DNA of 25,410 nucleotides from an uncultured Collinsella sp. (GTDB lineage: Bacteria; Actinomycetota; Coriobacteriia; Coriobacteriales; Coriobacteriaceae): assembly GCA_900549555.1 (NCBI GenBank), contig UROO01000021.1, positions 1 to 25,410 of the forward strand. Direction: 5' to 3'. The position numbers and the translations under genes were made by a program. This document shows, one piece after another, positions 1 through 7,992 of this stretch; positions within the stretch are counted from its first letter, which is position 1; each line of letters starts with the position of its first letter. The notes beneath the pieces were generated by a model. The model saw nothing but the letters and a program-made list of their open reading frames with translations. It searched no databases and was not told the DNA's origin.

Positions 1-48
1 CGAGATAGGAGTCCGTCTCGTGGGCTCGGAGATGTGTATAAGAGACAG
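1..48. other. Illumina Nextera P7/i7 adapter remnant (non-genomic)
   Basis: Bases 15-48 match the Nextera read-2 transposase adapter, ending in the 19-bp mosaic end AGATGTGTATAAGAGACAG at 30-48. Bases 1-6 (CGAGAT) match the tail of the P7 primer. Bases 7-14 (AGGAGTCC) sit exactly where the i7 index should be and match the N705 index as I remember it. The order P7 tail, index, adapter, insert is that of an untrimmed library molecule. Genomic sequence therefore starts at about 49. Any reading frame that starts in this segment is artificial. Confidence 0.97.
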
Positions 49-719
49 ATATCGACCTGGCCGGCTATCACCAAACCTGGAGCTACGCCGAGCGTAAAGG
101 CTATTCGGGCACTGCGGTCTTTAGCCGCCAGGAACCGCTGCGCGTGCTGCACGCCGACGCACTGCTGCCCTACGCTGGCGAGGGCGAGGCGGCCGAGCTC
201 GTCGCCCAAGCCACAACCGAGGGCCGCGTCTGCGCGCTCGAGTTCGACAAGTTTTGGTTTGTGGATGTCTACACGCCCAACGCCCAAAATGAGCTCGCGC
301 GCATCGACGTGCGCATGGCCTGGGACGATGCCTATCGCGGCTTTTTGAGCGCGCTTGAGCGCGAAACCGGCAAGCCCGTCGTAACCTGTGGCGACTTTAA
401 CGTGGCGCACGAGGAGATCGACCTTAAGAACCCCAAGTCCAACCGCGGCAACGCCGGCTTTTCGGACGAGGAGCGCGGCAAGTTTACCGAGCTGCTCAAC
501 GCCGGGTTTACCGATACCTGGCGTGCGGCAAACCCCGACGTCGAGGGCGTCTACAGCTGGTGGAGCTACCGCTTTAATGCCCGCAAGAACAACGCAGGTT
601 GGCGCATCGATTATTTCCTGGTAAGTGATTCAATCGCCGCCGACGTTCGCGACACCGGTATCCGTGGCGACATCTTTGGCAGCGACCACTGCCCCGTCAC
701 CCTCACCCTAGAGCTCTAG
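49..719 (+). CDS. xth: Exodeoxyribonuclease III / AP endonuclease, 5'-truncated
   Basis: This is the C-terminal ~222 residues of an ExoIII-type nuclease of the endonuclease/exonuclease/phosphatase fold, which cuts DNA at abasic sites and degrades 3' ends in base-excision repair. The frame is open from base 51, directly after the adapter, to the TAG at 717-719. Visible family motifs in order are YSGTAVFSR, the DVYTPN segment, GDFNVAHEEIDLKNPKSNRGNAGF (metal and active-site Asp/Asn), YSWWSYR, WRIDYFLVS and the terminal GSDHCPV with the catalytic Asp-His. Full-length members are about 250-280 residues, so roughly 40-60 N-terminal residues are missing. The cause is the contig end, not a natural truncation. 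An ATG at 144 is internal and not the true start. Confidence 0.95.
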
Positions 720-734
720 CCCAACTGATCCCCT

Positions 735-771
735 GGGGACGGAGGAAAAGGGATCATCTGACCTCGTCCCC
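735..771. repeat. REP-like imperfect palindrome (GGGGACGGAGG ... CCTCGTCCCC)
   Basis: GGGGACGGAGG at 735-745 pairs with CCTCGTCCCC at 762-771. A second small dyad, GATCCC upstream and GGGATC inside, overlaps it. It belongs in style to the other GGGGAC-tipped intergenic palindromes in this window. It lies just after the xth stop codon, between convergent genes. Confidence 0.6.
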
Positions 772-778
772 CTATAAG

Positions 779-831
779 TTGCGGTGGAATAGTTCCTGGT
801 TGGGGTCCAAACAGGAACTATTCCACCGCAA
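779..831. terminator. 20-bp perfect hairpin between convergent xth and ecfS
   Basis: Arms at 779-798 and 812-831 are perfect 20-bp inverted repeats around a 13-nt loop. The core is GCGGTGGAATAGTTCC and its complement. The hairpin lies 60 bp after the xth stop and 24 bp before the ecfS stop on the other strand, so it could end transcription from both sides. There is no clear T-run, so it may equally be a REP-type element that has been co-opted. Confidence 0.55.
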
Positions 832-855
832 GTTCGTAAGGGAACGCAAAATGCC

Positions 856-1569
856 CTACAGTCTGTACTTCACGACGACTCGGTTGATGCGACGACACCA
901 GGGCTTGTAGAGGGCTGCCAAGAACACGCAGGTCGCGAGGCCGTGTGTGATATCGAACGGCACTGCCGTGGCAAGACGCGCCACGGCGCCCGCCCACGTG
1001 AGCGGCTGCACAAAACCGATGATGTCGTAGGCGTTGATCACAACGCCGTAGAGCAGGCCCGATGCAAAGCCGTACGCCATCAGCGCCGGCATGCGCACGG
1101 TTCCATCCGCACGGTCGAACGCGTCCGCATGCGCCAGTGCGCCGCCAACATAGCCAACCAGGCCCCAGGCATACATCTGCCATGGCGTCCACATGCCCTG
1201 TCCAAAAAAGAAGTTGCTGGTCAGCGCCGCCAGCGCACCGACCATAAAGCCGTTACGACGACCGAGCGTCGCCCCGGCGATAATGGCGATGGCACTCACG
1301 GGTTTAAAGTCGGGAATGGGGCCAAACAAGATGCGCCCCGCCGCGGCCAACGCCGCCAGAACCAGCGTTGGCATAATCTGGCGCAGGCCCGGTCGCGACG
1401 CCTCGTAGCCCGCAAAGAACAACGCAAGCACCAGCGCCACCACGACAAGCATGGCAAGCGCCGCCTGCTCAATGCCCGCCAGCAACGCCGCGGCCATTAC
1501 CGCCGGCACCGCCAGCAGCAGTGGGATCTCCAGTTTTGCTAGTAGGCGCGAGACGCGATAATCCGTCAT
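856..1569 (-). CDS. ECF transporter S component (substrate-binding membrane protein)
   Basis: A 237-residue, very hydrophobic protein with about six predicted membrane segments. It would be the substrate-capturing subunit of an energy-coupling-factor vitamin/cofactor importer. The block FGPIPDFKPVSAIAIIAGATLG followed by NFFFGQGMWTPWQMYAWGLVGYVGG is typical of one broad ECF S-component family. I place the start at the ATG at 1569 (MTDYRVSRLL). It begins 4 nt beyond the TGA of the fused ATPase gene, so translation is probably coupled; a longer in-frame extension would overlap the ATPase. The substrate cannot be read from the sequence. Cobalamin (CbrT-like) is one possibility among vitamins and their precursors. 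No riboswitch was recognised upstream of the operon. Confidence 0.85.
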   Translation of the reverse strand: MTDYRVSRLLAKLEIPLLLAVPAVMAAALLAGIEQAALAMLVVVALVLALFFAGYEASRPGLRQIMPTLVLAALAAAGRILFGPIPDFKPVSAIAIIAGATLGRRNGFMVGALAALTSNFFFGQGMWTPWQMYAWGLVGYVGGALAHADAFDRADGTVRMPALMAYGFASGLLYGVVINAYDIIGFVQPLTWAGAVARLATAVPFDITHGLATCVFLAALYKPWCRRINRVVVKYRL

Positions 1570-1573
1570 CCCA

Positions 1574-3217
1574 TCACGCCCTATAAAACACGTTGTCGGC
1601 AAAGAAGTCGACCGGCCGCTCCATGCAGGCAATCTCACCGTCGAACATCATGGCAATGTCATCGGCAACCTGCTCGGCAAAATCCAGGTCGTGCGTGGCC
1701 ATGATGACGGTGCCGCCAGTCTTCGCATGGTCACGCAGAGCGCGGGCAATGATGCGGCGGCTGGTCAGGTCCAAACCCTTGGTGGGCTCATCGAGCAATA
1801 GCAGCTCGGGGCCAATCAGCAGCAGTTTTGCCAATGCAAGCAGTTGACGCTGCCCGCCCGAAAGATCGTACGGGTGGCGTCCATCCAAGCCCGACAGCCC
1901 CAGGCTCGCCGCGCGCTCCCGCGCCACAGCCTCGTCATATCCGCAGGTCGAAGCCCATTCCATCAGCTCATCGCGCACCGTCTCGGCAACCAGCAACGCC
2001 TTGGGATTCTGAGGCAGCAGTGCAGCCGAGGCCGCCGCGCGCACCATATGCCCACGCTGCAACTTGACCGTCTTGGCCAGCACCGAAAGCATTGTCGACT
2101 TGCCGCAGCCGTTGCCGCCAACAACCGCATGCACCGTGCCAGCCGAGAACGCCGCATCGAGCCCACGCAGCACCCAGCCGGACGCCCGATCGTAGCGAAA
2201 CCAGCTCCCTGCCAGGGTGGTAGCCGGCCCAGCGTGCATTTTTGGGAGTATTCGGCATCCACCGGCGCGCGATGGCGCCCCCGAGTCACCCTGCGGCAGT
2301 ATTTGCGCCACAAATTCAGCCGATTTGTCCGATTTCAGTCCTTTTTTTGCACCCGGAGCGCCCCCGCGCGGGTCCAAAGAGCCCGGCTGGCCACTGGCGC
2401 TGCTGAAAACTCCGTTTTTTGCACGCCGCGAGGCACCCCACCCCGGCACCTCGCCAGAAAACAGCTCTTCACGGTGCCCCAGGGAGGCAATGTCAGCCAC
2501 CTCGCACACGCGTCCGTCCTCAATCCGGTACGCGCACGTCGCGTATTCGAGCATCGGGCGCGGCTGGTGCGTTGCCACGACAACCGTGCAACCCAACTCG
2601 CGATTCACGCGAAACAGCGCATGCAGAAAACTCTTCTCGGCAACGGGATCCAGTTGGGACGTGGGCTCGTCGAGCAGCAGCACGCGCGGGCGCAACGCCA
2701 GCACAGCCGCCAGCGACAGCAGCTGTTTGCGTCCGCCTGAAAGCGTATCGGTATCGCGGTGGAGCCAGTCCTCCAACCCAAAGAAATAGCTGGTCTCGGC
2801 TACGCGGCGGCGCATCTCGTCGCGCGACATGCCTAAGTTTTCCAGGCCAAACGCCATCTCGTGCCACACGGTTTCGCACACGATCTGGTTCTCGGGGTCC
2901 TGAAACACATAGCCCACACGCTCCGCGGACGCCCGGACATCCATGTCGGCAACGCTCTCGCCCAGCACGAACAGCTCGCCAGCGCATTCACCCGTCGGCG
3001 CAATCTCGGGTTTGAGCAGCGAGAGCAGCGTTGACTTACCCGATCCAGTACCACCTACCAGCAGTGCAAACGCACCTTGGGGAACAGACCAGTCGAGCCC
3101 GTCGAGCACCGGCGCCTCGGCCCCGGGGTAGGCAAAGTGCAGTCCCCGCACTTCAATCGCCGGCGTATCCGGGGCGCACGCCACGCCCGCCATCATGCTC
3201 CCGTCCAACCGATCCAT
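1574..3217 (-). CDS. Fused ECF transporter ATPase (EcfA-EcfA' in one chain)
   Basis: A 547-residue protein carrying two ABC ATPase domains that would power the ECF importer. Domain 1 has Walker A GGTGSGKST at residues 55-63, Q-loop FQDPENQ, signature LSGGRKQ and Walker B LLLDEPTSQLD. Domain 2 has Walker A GGNGCGKST near residue 365, signature LSGGQRQ and LLLDEPTKGLD. Most ECF systems use two separate ATPases, although fused forms such as YkoD are known. The start ATG shares one base with the TGA of ecfT (TGATG), which implies translational coupling. Residues ~262-327 between the domains form an odd linker rich in Gly, Ser, Lys and Pro with no similarity to ABC domains; it is discussed in the findings. 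Confidence 0.93.
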   Translation of the reverse strand: MDRLDGSMMAGVACAPDTPAIEVRGLHFAYPGAEAPVLDGLDWSVPQGAFALLVGGTGSGKSTLLSLLKPEIAPTGECAGELFVLGESVADMDVRASAERVGYVFQDPENQIVCETVWHEMAFGLENLGMSRDEMRRRVAETSYFFGLEDWLHRDTDTLSGGRKQLLSLAAVLALRPRVLLLDEPTSQLDPVAEKSFLHALFRVNRELGCTVVVATHQPRPMLEYATCAYRIEDGRVCEVADIASLGHREELFSGEVPGWGASRRAKNGVFSSASGQPGSLDPRGGAPGAKKGLKSDKSAEFVAQILPQGDSGAPSRAGGCRILPKMHAGPATTLAGSWFRYDRASGWVLRGLDAAFSAGTVHAVVGGNGCGKSTMLSVLAKTVKLQRGHMVRAAASAALLPQNPKALLVAETVRDELMEWASTCGYDEAVARERAASLGLSGLDGRHPYDLSGGQRQLLALAKLLLIGPELLLLDEPTKGLDLTSRRIIARALRDHAKTGGTVIMATHDLDFAEQVADDIAMMFDGEIACMERPVDFFADNVFYRA

Positions 3218-4095
3218 CAGCCAAACCTCTTCTCGTCAATCGCGTGCGGCACGCAGGGCAGCGCCATCCAGGCCGCGTATACAACATAGCCCGGCCACGG
3301 AGCCGGCACCGATAGTTGCGGGTAAAACGAATACTGCGTCGTCGCGGTCCACGCTACTGCCGTCGTGGCCACGCCAAACAGCGCAAGCCCAACCAGCGCG
3401 GCAACATCGCCGCGCCCCAGCCGATACCGCGCGTACGTCGTGCGACGCGTCGCGGCGCCCCATCCACGGGAGCGCATGGCGTCCGCGCGCTCCAGCGAAT
3501 CTTCCATGCCCCAGCCCATCAACACGCTCGACGCCCGCAGGCGCGAGCGCACGGGGTCGGCCGGCGCGCGGCCAGGCACATCAATCGCATCCTGCACCGC
3601 CAGCACCGTACGACCGCGGCGCAAAAACTGCGGGATAAGCCGCATGCACATCGAGATCATGAGCGCGATCACCGGCGCGGCGTTACCCAAAAGCGCAAGC
3701 ACCTTGTCGTAGCCAAGCATCGATGCCGCCGCCTCAAACCACAGCACGCTCGCCACAAACAGCCCGCCCATGCACAGGCCGTAAACCATGCTCTCTAGAT
3801 ACACCGCACGCATGCCAATACGGAACAGCTCCGTCGAGCCCGAGGCGCTAAACAGCGGATTGAGCACCGCGATGATCAAAATCACCGGTAGCTGCCAGCG
3901 AAGCGCCCCCAACGTGCGCGCGGCGCCGCGCGTCGCAAACCCGTACGCCAGCCCGCCCGCAAGCGACAGCGCAATCAGCACCGGCTGCATCGAGAACATA
4001 GTGAGTCCCAGCGTCAGCACCATGTAGAGCGCTGGCACCGCCGGATGCGACGTTGAAAATGCCGCGACGGGTTCGTTGCCCGATTCCTCTCGCAT
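3217..4095 (-). CDS. ecfT: ECF transporter transmembrane component EcfT
   Basis: The integral membrane coupling subunit of the ECF importer, ~292 residues with several hydrophobic segments. The C-terminal cytoplasmic part contains RLRASSVLMGWGMEDSLERADAMRSRGWG. This fits the EcfT coupling-helix region with its Ala-Arg-Gly-like motifs that dock on the ATPases. The gene order T, AA', S with overlapping start and stop codons indicates one operon. The start is uncertain. ATG 4095 lies 14 nt after a GGGAGG ribosome site, GTG 4104 lies 5 nt after it, and GTG 4110 overlaps that site, so 4104 and 4095 are the realistic choices. Confidence 0.85.
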   Translation of the reverse strand: MREESGNEPVAAFSTSHPAVPALYMVLTLGLTMFSMQPVLIALSLAGGLAYGFATRGAARTLGALRWQLPVILIIAVLNPLFSASGSTELFRIGMRAVYLESMVYGLCMGGLFVASVLWFEAAASMLGYDKVLALLGNAAPVIALMISMCMRLIPQFLRRGRTVLAVQDAIDVPGRAPADPVRSRLRASSVLMGWGMEDSLERADAMRSRGWGAATRRTTYARYRLGRGDVAALVGLALFGVATTAVAWTATTQYSFYPQLSVPAPWPGYVVYAAWMALPCVPHAIDEKRFG

Positions 4096-4301
4096 GATAT
4101 CCACAGGCACCTCCCATCCCCTCGCTCAAACGCCAACGCCGCAGCGCCGCCGCCATGCACAACCAGCGCAAATACCACGCCGGCGGCAGCGGCATCGGCC
4201 GTCGCGCATCAATCGTTACGCGCTCATCATATGCCTGCGGTATCATATTGCGCCGTGTATCGTTTCCAAACACACGTCTCTATAACGTAACAGGAGATCA
4301 C

Positions 4302-5714
4302 ATGGACGCAACCGCAATTATCCTCGCCGCCGGCGAGGGCACTCGCATGAAGTCGAACCACTGCAAGGTTTCGCACAAGATCCTGGGCAAGCCCATGGTC
4401 CAGTGGATCGTCGACGCCACCATCAAGGCCGGCTGCAGCCGCGTCGTGGTCGTCATCGGCAGCCACGCCGACGAGATGCGCGCCCTTATCAACGGCGCCT
4501 ACGCCAACAGCGCCACCAAGGTCGAGTGCGTCGAGCAGACCGAGCGCCTGGGCACCGGCCACGCCGTCAAGGTCGCGCTCGAGGCCTGCGGCATCACGCA
4601 AGGCCCCGTCGTCGTGCTCAACGGCGACCTGCCGCTCATTACCGCCGACACCGTCGCCAAGTTCGCGCAGACCGTCGCCACCGGCGAGCTCGCCTGCACC
4701 GTCATGACCATGACCCCGCCCGACCCCTTCGGCTACGGCCGCATCAAGCTGGGCGCCGACGGCCAGATCGAGCGCATCATCGAGCAGAAGGACTGCACAC
4801 CCGAGCAGGCCGCCACGCTGCTGGAGTGCAACGCCGGCTGCTACGCCTTCGACGGCGCGCAGCTCGCCGCCCACATTGACGAGATCGGCAACGACAACGC
4901 GCAGTCCGAGTACTATCTGCCCGACATGCTCGAGATCCTCAAGGGCCACGGCCAGGCAGTCTCCATCTTCCACTGCGACGACTACCGCGACGGCCTGGGC
5001 GTCAACAGCCGCATCCAGCTCGCGCAGCTCACCGCCATCGCGCGCGACCGCATCAACGAGCACTGGATGGCCGAGGGCGTTACCTTCATCGATCCCACGC
5101 AGGCCTGGATCGGCCCCGATGCCGTTATCGGCCGCGATACCGTCGTGTGGCCGCAGACGCACCTGATCGGCCACGTCACCGTGGGCGAGGAGTGCCAGCT
5201 CGGCCCCAACAGCCGCCTCACCGACACCACCGTCGGCAGTGGCTGCACCATCGATGAGACCATCGCCATCGAGGCCGTCATCGAGAACGGCGTCGACTGC
5301 GGCCCGCGCGCCTACCTGCGCCCCGGCACCCACATGCTCGACGGCTCCAAGGCTGGCACGCACGTGGAGATCAAGAAGTCCACGATCGGCGAGGGCTCCA
5401 AGGTTCCGCACCTGTCCTACATCGGCGACACCACCATGGGCGCCGGCGTCAACGTGGGCGCGGGCTCCATCACCTGCAACTACGACGGCGTGCACAAGCA
5501 CAAGACCGTCATCGGCAAGGATGCCTTCATCGGTTCCGACACTATGATGGTCGCGCCCGCCCAGATCGGCGACGGCGCGCTCGTTGCCGCCGGCTCCGTC
5601 ATCACCGAGCCGGTCCCGGCAGACGCACTCGGACTGGGCCGCGCCCGTCAGGTAAATATTGAGGGCTGGGCCGCCGATTACCGCCGTCGCCTGCACGAGG
5701 ACGACGAGGTATAA
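4302..5714 (+). CDS. glmU: Bifunctional GlmU: N-acetylglucosamine-1-P uridyltransferase / glucosamine-1-P acetyltransferase
   Basis: Cytoplasmic enzyme of 470 residues that makes UDP-GlcNAc for peptidoglycan in two steps: acetylation of GlcN-1-P, then uridylylation. The N-terminal half has the nucleotidyltransferase motif LAAGEGTRMK (residues ~8-17) and NGDLPL. The C-terminal half is a left-handed beta-helix of hexapeptide repeats with RPGTHMLDGSKAGTHVEIKKS and CNYDG, as in GlmU acetyltransferase domains. The ATG at 4302 follows an AGGAG site by 6 nt; an in-frame upstream extension lacks similarity and is rejected. Length fits the family (~450-470). It is divergent from ecfT and shares a ~190-bp intergenic region with it. 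It is followed by a terminator, so it is probably monocistronic. Confidence 0.97.
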   Translation: MDATAIILAAGEGTRMKSNHCKVSHKILGKPMVQWIVDATIKAGCSRVVVVIGSHADEMRALINGAYANSATKVECVEQTERLGTGHAVKVALEACGITQGPVVVLNGDLPLITADTVAKFAQTVATGELACTVMTMTPPDPFGYGRIKLGADGQIERIIEQKDCTPEQAATLLECNAGCYAFDGAQLAAHIDEIGNDNAQSEYYLPDMLEILKGHGQAVSIFHCDDYRDGLGVNSRIQLAQLTAIARDRINEHWMAEGVTFIDPTQAWIGPDAVIGRDTVVWPQTHLIGHVTVGEECQLGPNSRLTDTTVGSGCTIDETIAIEAVIENGVDCGPRAYLRPGTHMLDGSKAGTHVEIKKSTIGEGSKVPHLSYIGDTTMGAGVNVGAGSITCNYDGVHKHKTVIGKDAFIGSDTMMVAPAQIGDGALVAAGSVITEPVPADALGLGRARQVNIEGWAADYRRRLHEDDEV

Positions 5715-5729
5715 CGTTTTACCAAGCAC

Positions 5730-5766
5730 AAAAGGAGCTGTTCCCATGGGGACGGCTCCTTTTTCT
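5730..5766 (+). terminator. Rho-independent terminator of glmU
   Basis: AAAGGAGC and GCTCCTTT pair, and the stem continues inward through GT/AC and CCC/GGG to a central CCATGG. The sequence ends in TTTTT-CT at 5760-5766. It begins 16 bp after the glmU stop codon. Confidence 0.85.
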
Positions 5767-5855
5767 ATCGTGACCTGCGCGACCGGATGAGTGGTCGGTT
5801 CGTGTCCGTTGACGGTAAAGACGTTATCAAGACTCGATAAGCCCCGTCGCGCGGT

Positions 5856-5861
5856 TACAAT
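5856..5861 (+). promoter_or_regulatory. Candidate -10 box of prs
   Basis: TACAAT lies 45 bp before the prs start in a locally AT-rich stretch. No good -35 match is visible 16-18 bp upstream, so this is only a candidate. Confidence 0.3.
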
Positions 5862-5905
5862 GCAACAAGGCATCTATATGGCATTCGATATAAAGGAGAA
5901 GGGTA

Positions 5906-6892
5906 ATGCCGATTAATGATCCCGAGAAGTCGGAGAATATGCGCAAGTCCATCCGCGTGTATTCCGGTTCCTCCAACCGTCCCCTCGCTCAGAAGATCGC
6001 TGAGTACCTTGGGGTCGAGCTTTCGGGCCTTACGCTAAAGCAGTTCGCCAATGGTGAGATTTACGCCCGCTACGACGAGACCGTCCGCGGCGCCGACGTC
6101 TTCCTGATTCAGTCCGTGGCCGGCGGCAACGTCAACGACATGCTCATGGAGCTGCTCATCGCCACCGACGCTGCCAAGCGCGCATCCGCCCGCTCCATCA
6201 CCGCCGTCATCACCCACTACGGCTATGCCCGTCAGGACCGCAAGGCCGGCCCGCGCGAGCCCATCACCGCCCGCCTCGTCGCCAACCTGCTCGAGCGCGC
6301 CGGCGTCAACCGCATCATCACCCTCGACCTGCACCAGGGCCAGATCCAGGGCTTCTTCGATATCCCGGTTAACCACCTGTCCGCACTGCCCCTGTTTGGC
6401 CAGTACTACAACGACATGCACTTCGACACCGACAACCTGGTTGTCGTCTCCCCCGACGTGGGCCGTGCCAAGGCCGCCAAGAAGCTGTCCGACATGCTCG
6501 GCTGCGACCTGGCCATCGCCCACAAGGGTCGTCCGCGCCACAACGCCGCCGAGGTCATGGGCATCATCGGTGACATCAAGGGCAAGACCTGCATCATCAA
6601 CGACGACATGATCGACACCGCTGGCACCCTGTGCGCCAACGTCAAGGAGCTCAAGGCCATGGGCGCCGGCGACATCTACGTGTGCGCCACCCACGGCATC
6701 TTCTCTGGCCCTGCCATCGAGCGCCTGAACGACGCCCCCATCGTCGAGTGCGTCGTCACCGACGCCATCCCCGTCGAGGTCGGCGGCAAGATCAAGACCA
6801 TCTCGGTCGCCGAGGAGTTCGCTCAGGCCATCTCCGCCGTTTACCACGAGGAGCCTGTCTCCACGCTCGTCGGCGGCGACTTCGCGCTGTAG
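5906..6892 (+). CDS. prs: Ribose-phosphate pyrophosphokinase (PRPP synthetase)
   Basis: Cytoplasmic enzyme of 328 residues that transfers pyrophosphate from ATP to ribose-5-phosphate, giving PRPP for nucleotide, His and Trp synthesis. Class I features are all present: FANGEIYARYDETVRGADVF near the N-terminus, HYGYARQDRKAGPREPITA (ATP site), DLHQGQIQGFFDIPVNHL, the flexible-loop KGRPRHN and the PRPP-binding INDDMIDTAGTL. The ATG at 5906 follows AAAGGAG with good spacing. A second in-frame ATG lies 11 codons in. The first is preferred for its ribosome site, and the short N-terminal extension is common. Alone between two terminators. Confidence 0.97.
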   Translation: MPINDPEKSENMRKSIRVYSGSSNRPLAQKIAEYLGVELSGLTLKQFANGEIYARYDETVRGADVFLIQSVAGGNVNDMLMELLIATDAAKRASARSITAVITHYGYARQDRKAGPREPITARLVANLLERAGVNRIITLDLHQGQIQGFFDIPVNHLSALPLFGQYYNDMHFDTDNLVVVSPDVGRAKAAKKLSDMLGCDLAIAHKGRPRHNAAEVMGIIGDIKGKTCIINDDMIDTAGTLCANVKELKAMGAGDIYVCATHGIFSGPAIERLNDAPIVECVVTDAIPVEVGGKIKTISVAEEFAQAISAVYHEEPVSTLVGGDFAL

Positions 6893-6920
6893 TCGCATCG
6901 TCCTTGCAACCCGGCGCATC

Positions 6921-6997
6921 GCCGTCGGAACAGAAGAAACCCCCGCGCCCCCCTTGCTTCGCAAAGGTCGCGCGGGGGTTTCTTCTGTTCCGACGGC
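6921..6997 (+). terminator. Very long (27-bp perfect stem) hairpin after prs
   Basis: Bases 6921-6947 are the exact reverse complement of 6971-6997, with a 23-nt loop that can itself form TTGC/GCAA. The inner part (AGAAGAAACCCCCGCG and its complement) would put a U-rich stretch in the 3' arm. It starts 28 bp after the prs stop codon and probably terminates prs. The stem is far longer than a usual terminator needs. Confidence 0.7.
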
Positions 6998-7115
6998 TTG
7001 CTCTGCTGCGGCCGTGCTTTTGTCTGGTGGGATTTCGCTGAAACGAAGTCTCGCCTTCGGCGGGCGTGGTAGCCTTTGTCGTTGATTGAACTATTTGTGT
7101 AACGAAGGGACAAAT

Positions 7116-7745
7116 ATGGCAGCTGCACAGCCGCTTAAGATTCGCATGGTTGCCGGACTTGGCAACCCTGGCGATGAATATGCCGAGACCCGCCACAACG
7201 CTGGCTTCAAAGCAATCGACGAGTTGGCCCGTCAGGCCGGTGTCACGTACTGGAAAAACCAGGCCGGCGCCGAGGTCGCGCTCATCAACATCAACGACCC
7301 CGAGGAAGAGGGCGGCAAGCGTCAGATTGTGCTGGTCAAGCCACAGTCGTACATGAATACCTCGGGTGGCCCCATCTCCAAGCTTTGCCGCGAGTATAAA
7401 ATCAAGGCCGAGGAGCTGCTCGTGATCCACGATGAGCTCGACATTCCCGCCGGCGACGTACGTGTTAAGGTAGGCGGCGGCCACGCCGGCCACAACGGCC
7501 TGCGCTCCATCATCGACAAGATGGGCAGCCGCGACTTCAGCCGCATCCGCACCGGCATCGGCAACCCTCCCGGCAAGATGGCCGTCGCCGACTACGTGCT
7601 CAAGCAGCTGCGCGCCCGCGAGGCCGAGGATTTCCAGAACACCTGCGCCCGCGCGGCCGATGCCGCCGGTCTGGCCATCGTGCACGGCGTGGTCTACGCC
7701 CGCGACCACGTCAACGGCTCCGCCTCCGCCAACGGCAAGCACTAA
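7116..7745 (+). CDS. pth: Peptidyl-tRNA hydrolase
   Basis: Cytoplasmic enzyme of 209 residues that frees tRNA from stalled peptidyl-tRNA, recycling tRNA during translation. It has the family signature GLGNPGDEYAETRHNAGF with the catalytic His in RHN, then KPQSYMNTSGGP, HDELDIPAGDVRVKVGGGHAGHNGLRSI and FSRIRTGIGNPPG. The ATG at 7116 is preceded by GAAGGGA; a TTG further upstream would give an unsupported extension. The C-terminal tail (NGSASANGKH) is short and polar. It is often near prs in bacteria, as here, but a strong hairpin separates them, so it probably has its own promoter. Confidence 0.97.
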   Translation: MAAAQPLKIRMVAGLGNPGDEYAETRHNAGFKAIDELARQAGVTYWKNQAGAEVALININDPEEEGGKRQIVLVKPQSYMNTSGGPISKLCREYKIKAEELLVIHDELDIPAGDVRVKVGGGHAGHNGLRSIIDKMGSRDFSRIRTGIGNPPGKMAVADYVLKQLRAREAEDFQNTCARAADAAGLAIVHGVVYARDHVNGSASANGKH

Positions 7746-7757
7746 AACCTATCATTT

Positions 7758-7932
7758 AGGGATGTTTATTTTGGCAGGTTTTATATGCGGAAACGCCGCG
7801 GCGGCCGCGTCGCAATAAACCCTGTGCCGCCATACATATGCAGCCTCCAAAGGGGGCCGGCCTCACCGATGCGCGAGGCCGGCCCCCTTTGCCGTTTTGC
7901 CTGATAAAACCTGCCAAAATAAACCTGTCCCT
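7758..7932. repeat. Inverted repeat pair (REP-like) flanking a terminator
   Basis: Bases 7758-7784 and 7904-7932 are inverted copies of a ~29-bp sequence that begins AGGGACAGG and continues TTTATTTTGGCAGG. The left copy has lost 2 bases. They flank ~119 bp that hold the pth terminator and a possible third fragment, AATAAACCCTGT, near 7813. The tip resembles the other GGGACAG palindromes here. Together with the nfn promoter region this accounts for the gene-free stretch 7746-8103. Confidence 0.7.
7848..7891 (+). terminator. GC-rich 17-bp perfect hairpin after pth
   Basis: Arms at 7848-7864 and 7875-7891 are exact inverted repeats (CAAAGGGGGCCGGCCTC and complement) with a 10-nt loop. The sequence continues GCCGTTTTGCC, a weak T-run. 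It lies ~100 bp after the pth stop and is the likely terminator in the gap. Confidence 0.65.
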
Positions 7933-7992
7933 TTTTGGTAGGTCACTTTTCCCGCCTGCCAAAGACACACGTAAGCGACATGTCCATGAGGG

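Noticed and set aside
34..348. Open frame starting inside the adapter and overlapping xth
   Set aside because: Its start codon is in the Nextera sequence and its frame conflicts with the clearly conserved exonuclease III frame.
4210..4301. Clear sigma-70 promoter for glmU/ecfT in the divergent gap
   Set aside because: AT-rich hexamers such as TATCAT and TATAAC exist, but none has a matching -35 at the right spacing, so no site is called.
4227..5873. 548-codon open frame antisense to glmU
   Set aside because: It mirrors GC-rich codons of glmU, consists of Val/Asp/Gly/Ala-rich low-complexity protein and has no ribosome site or domain.
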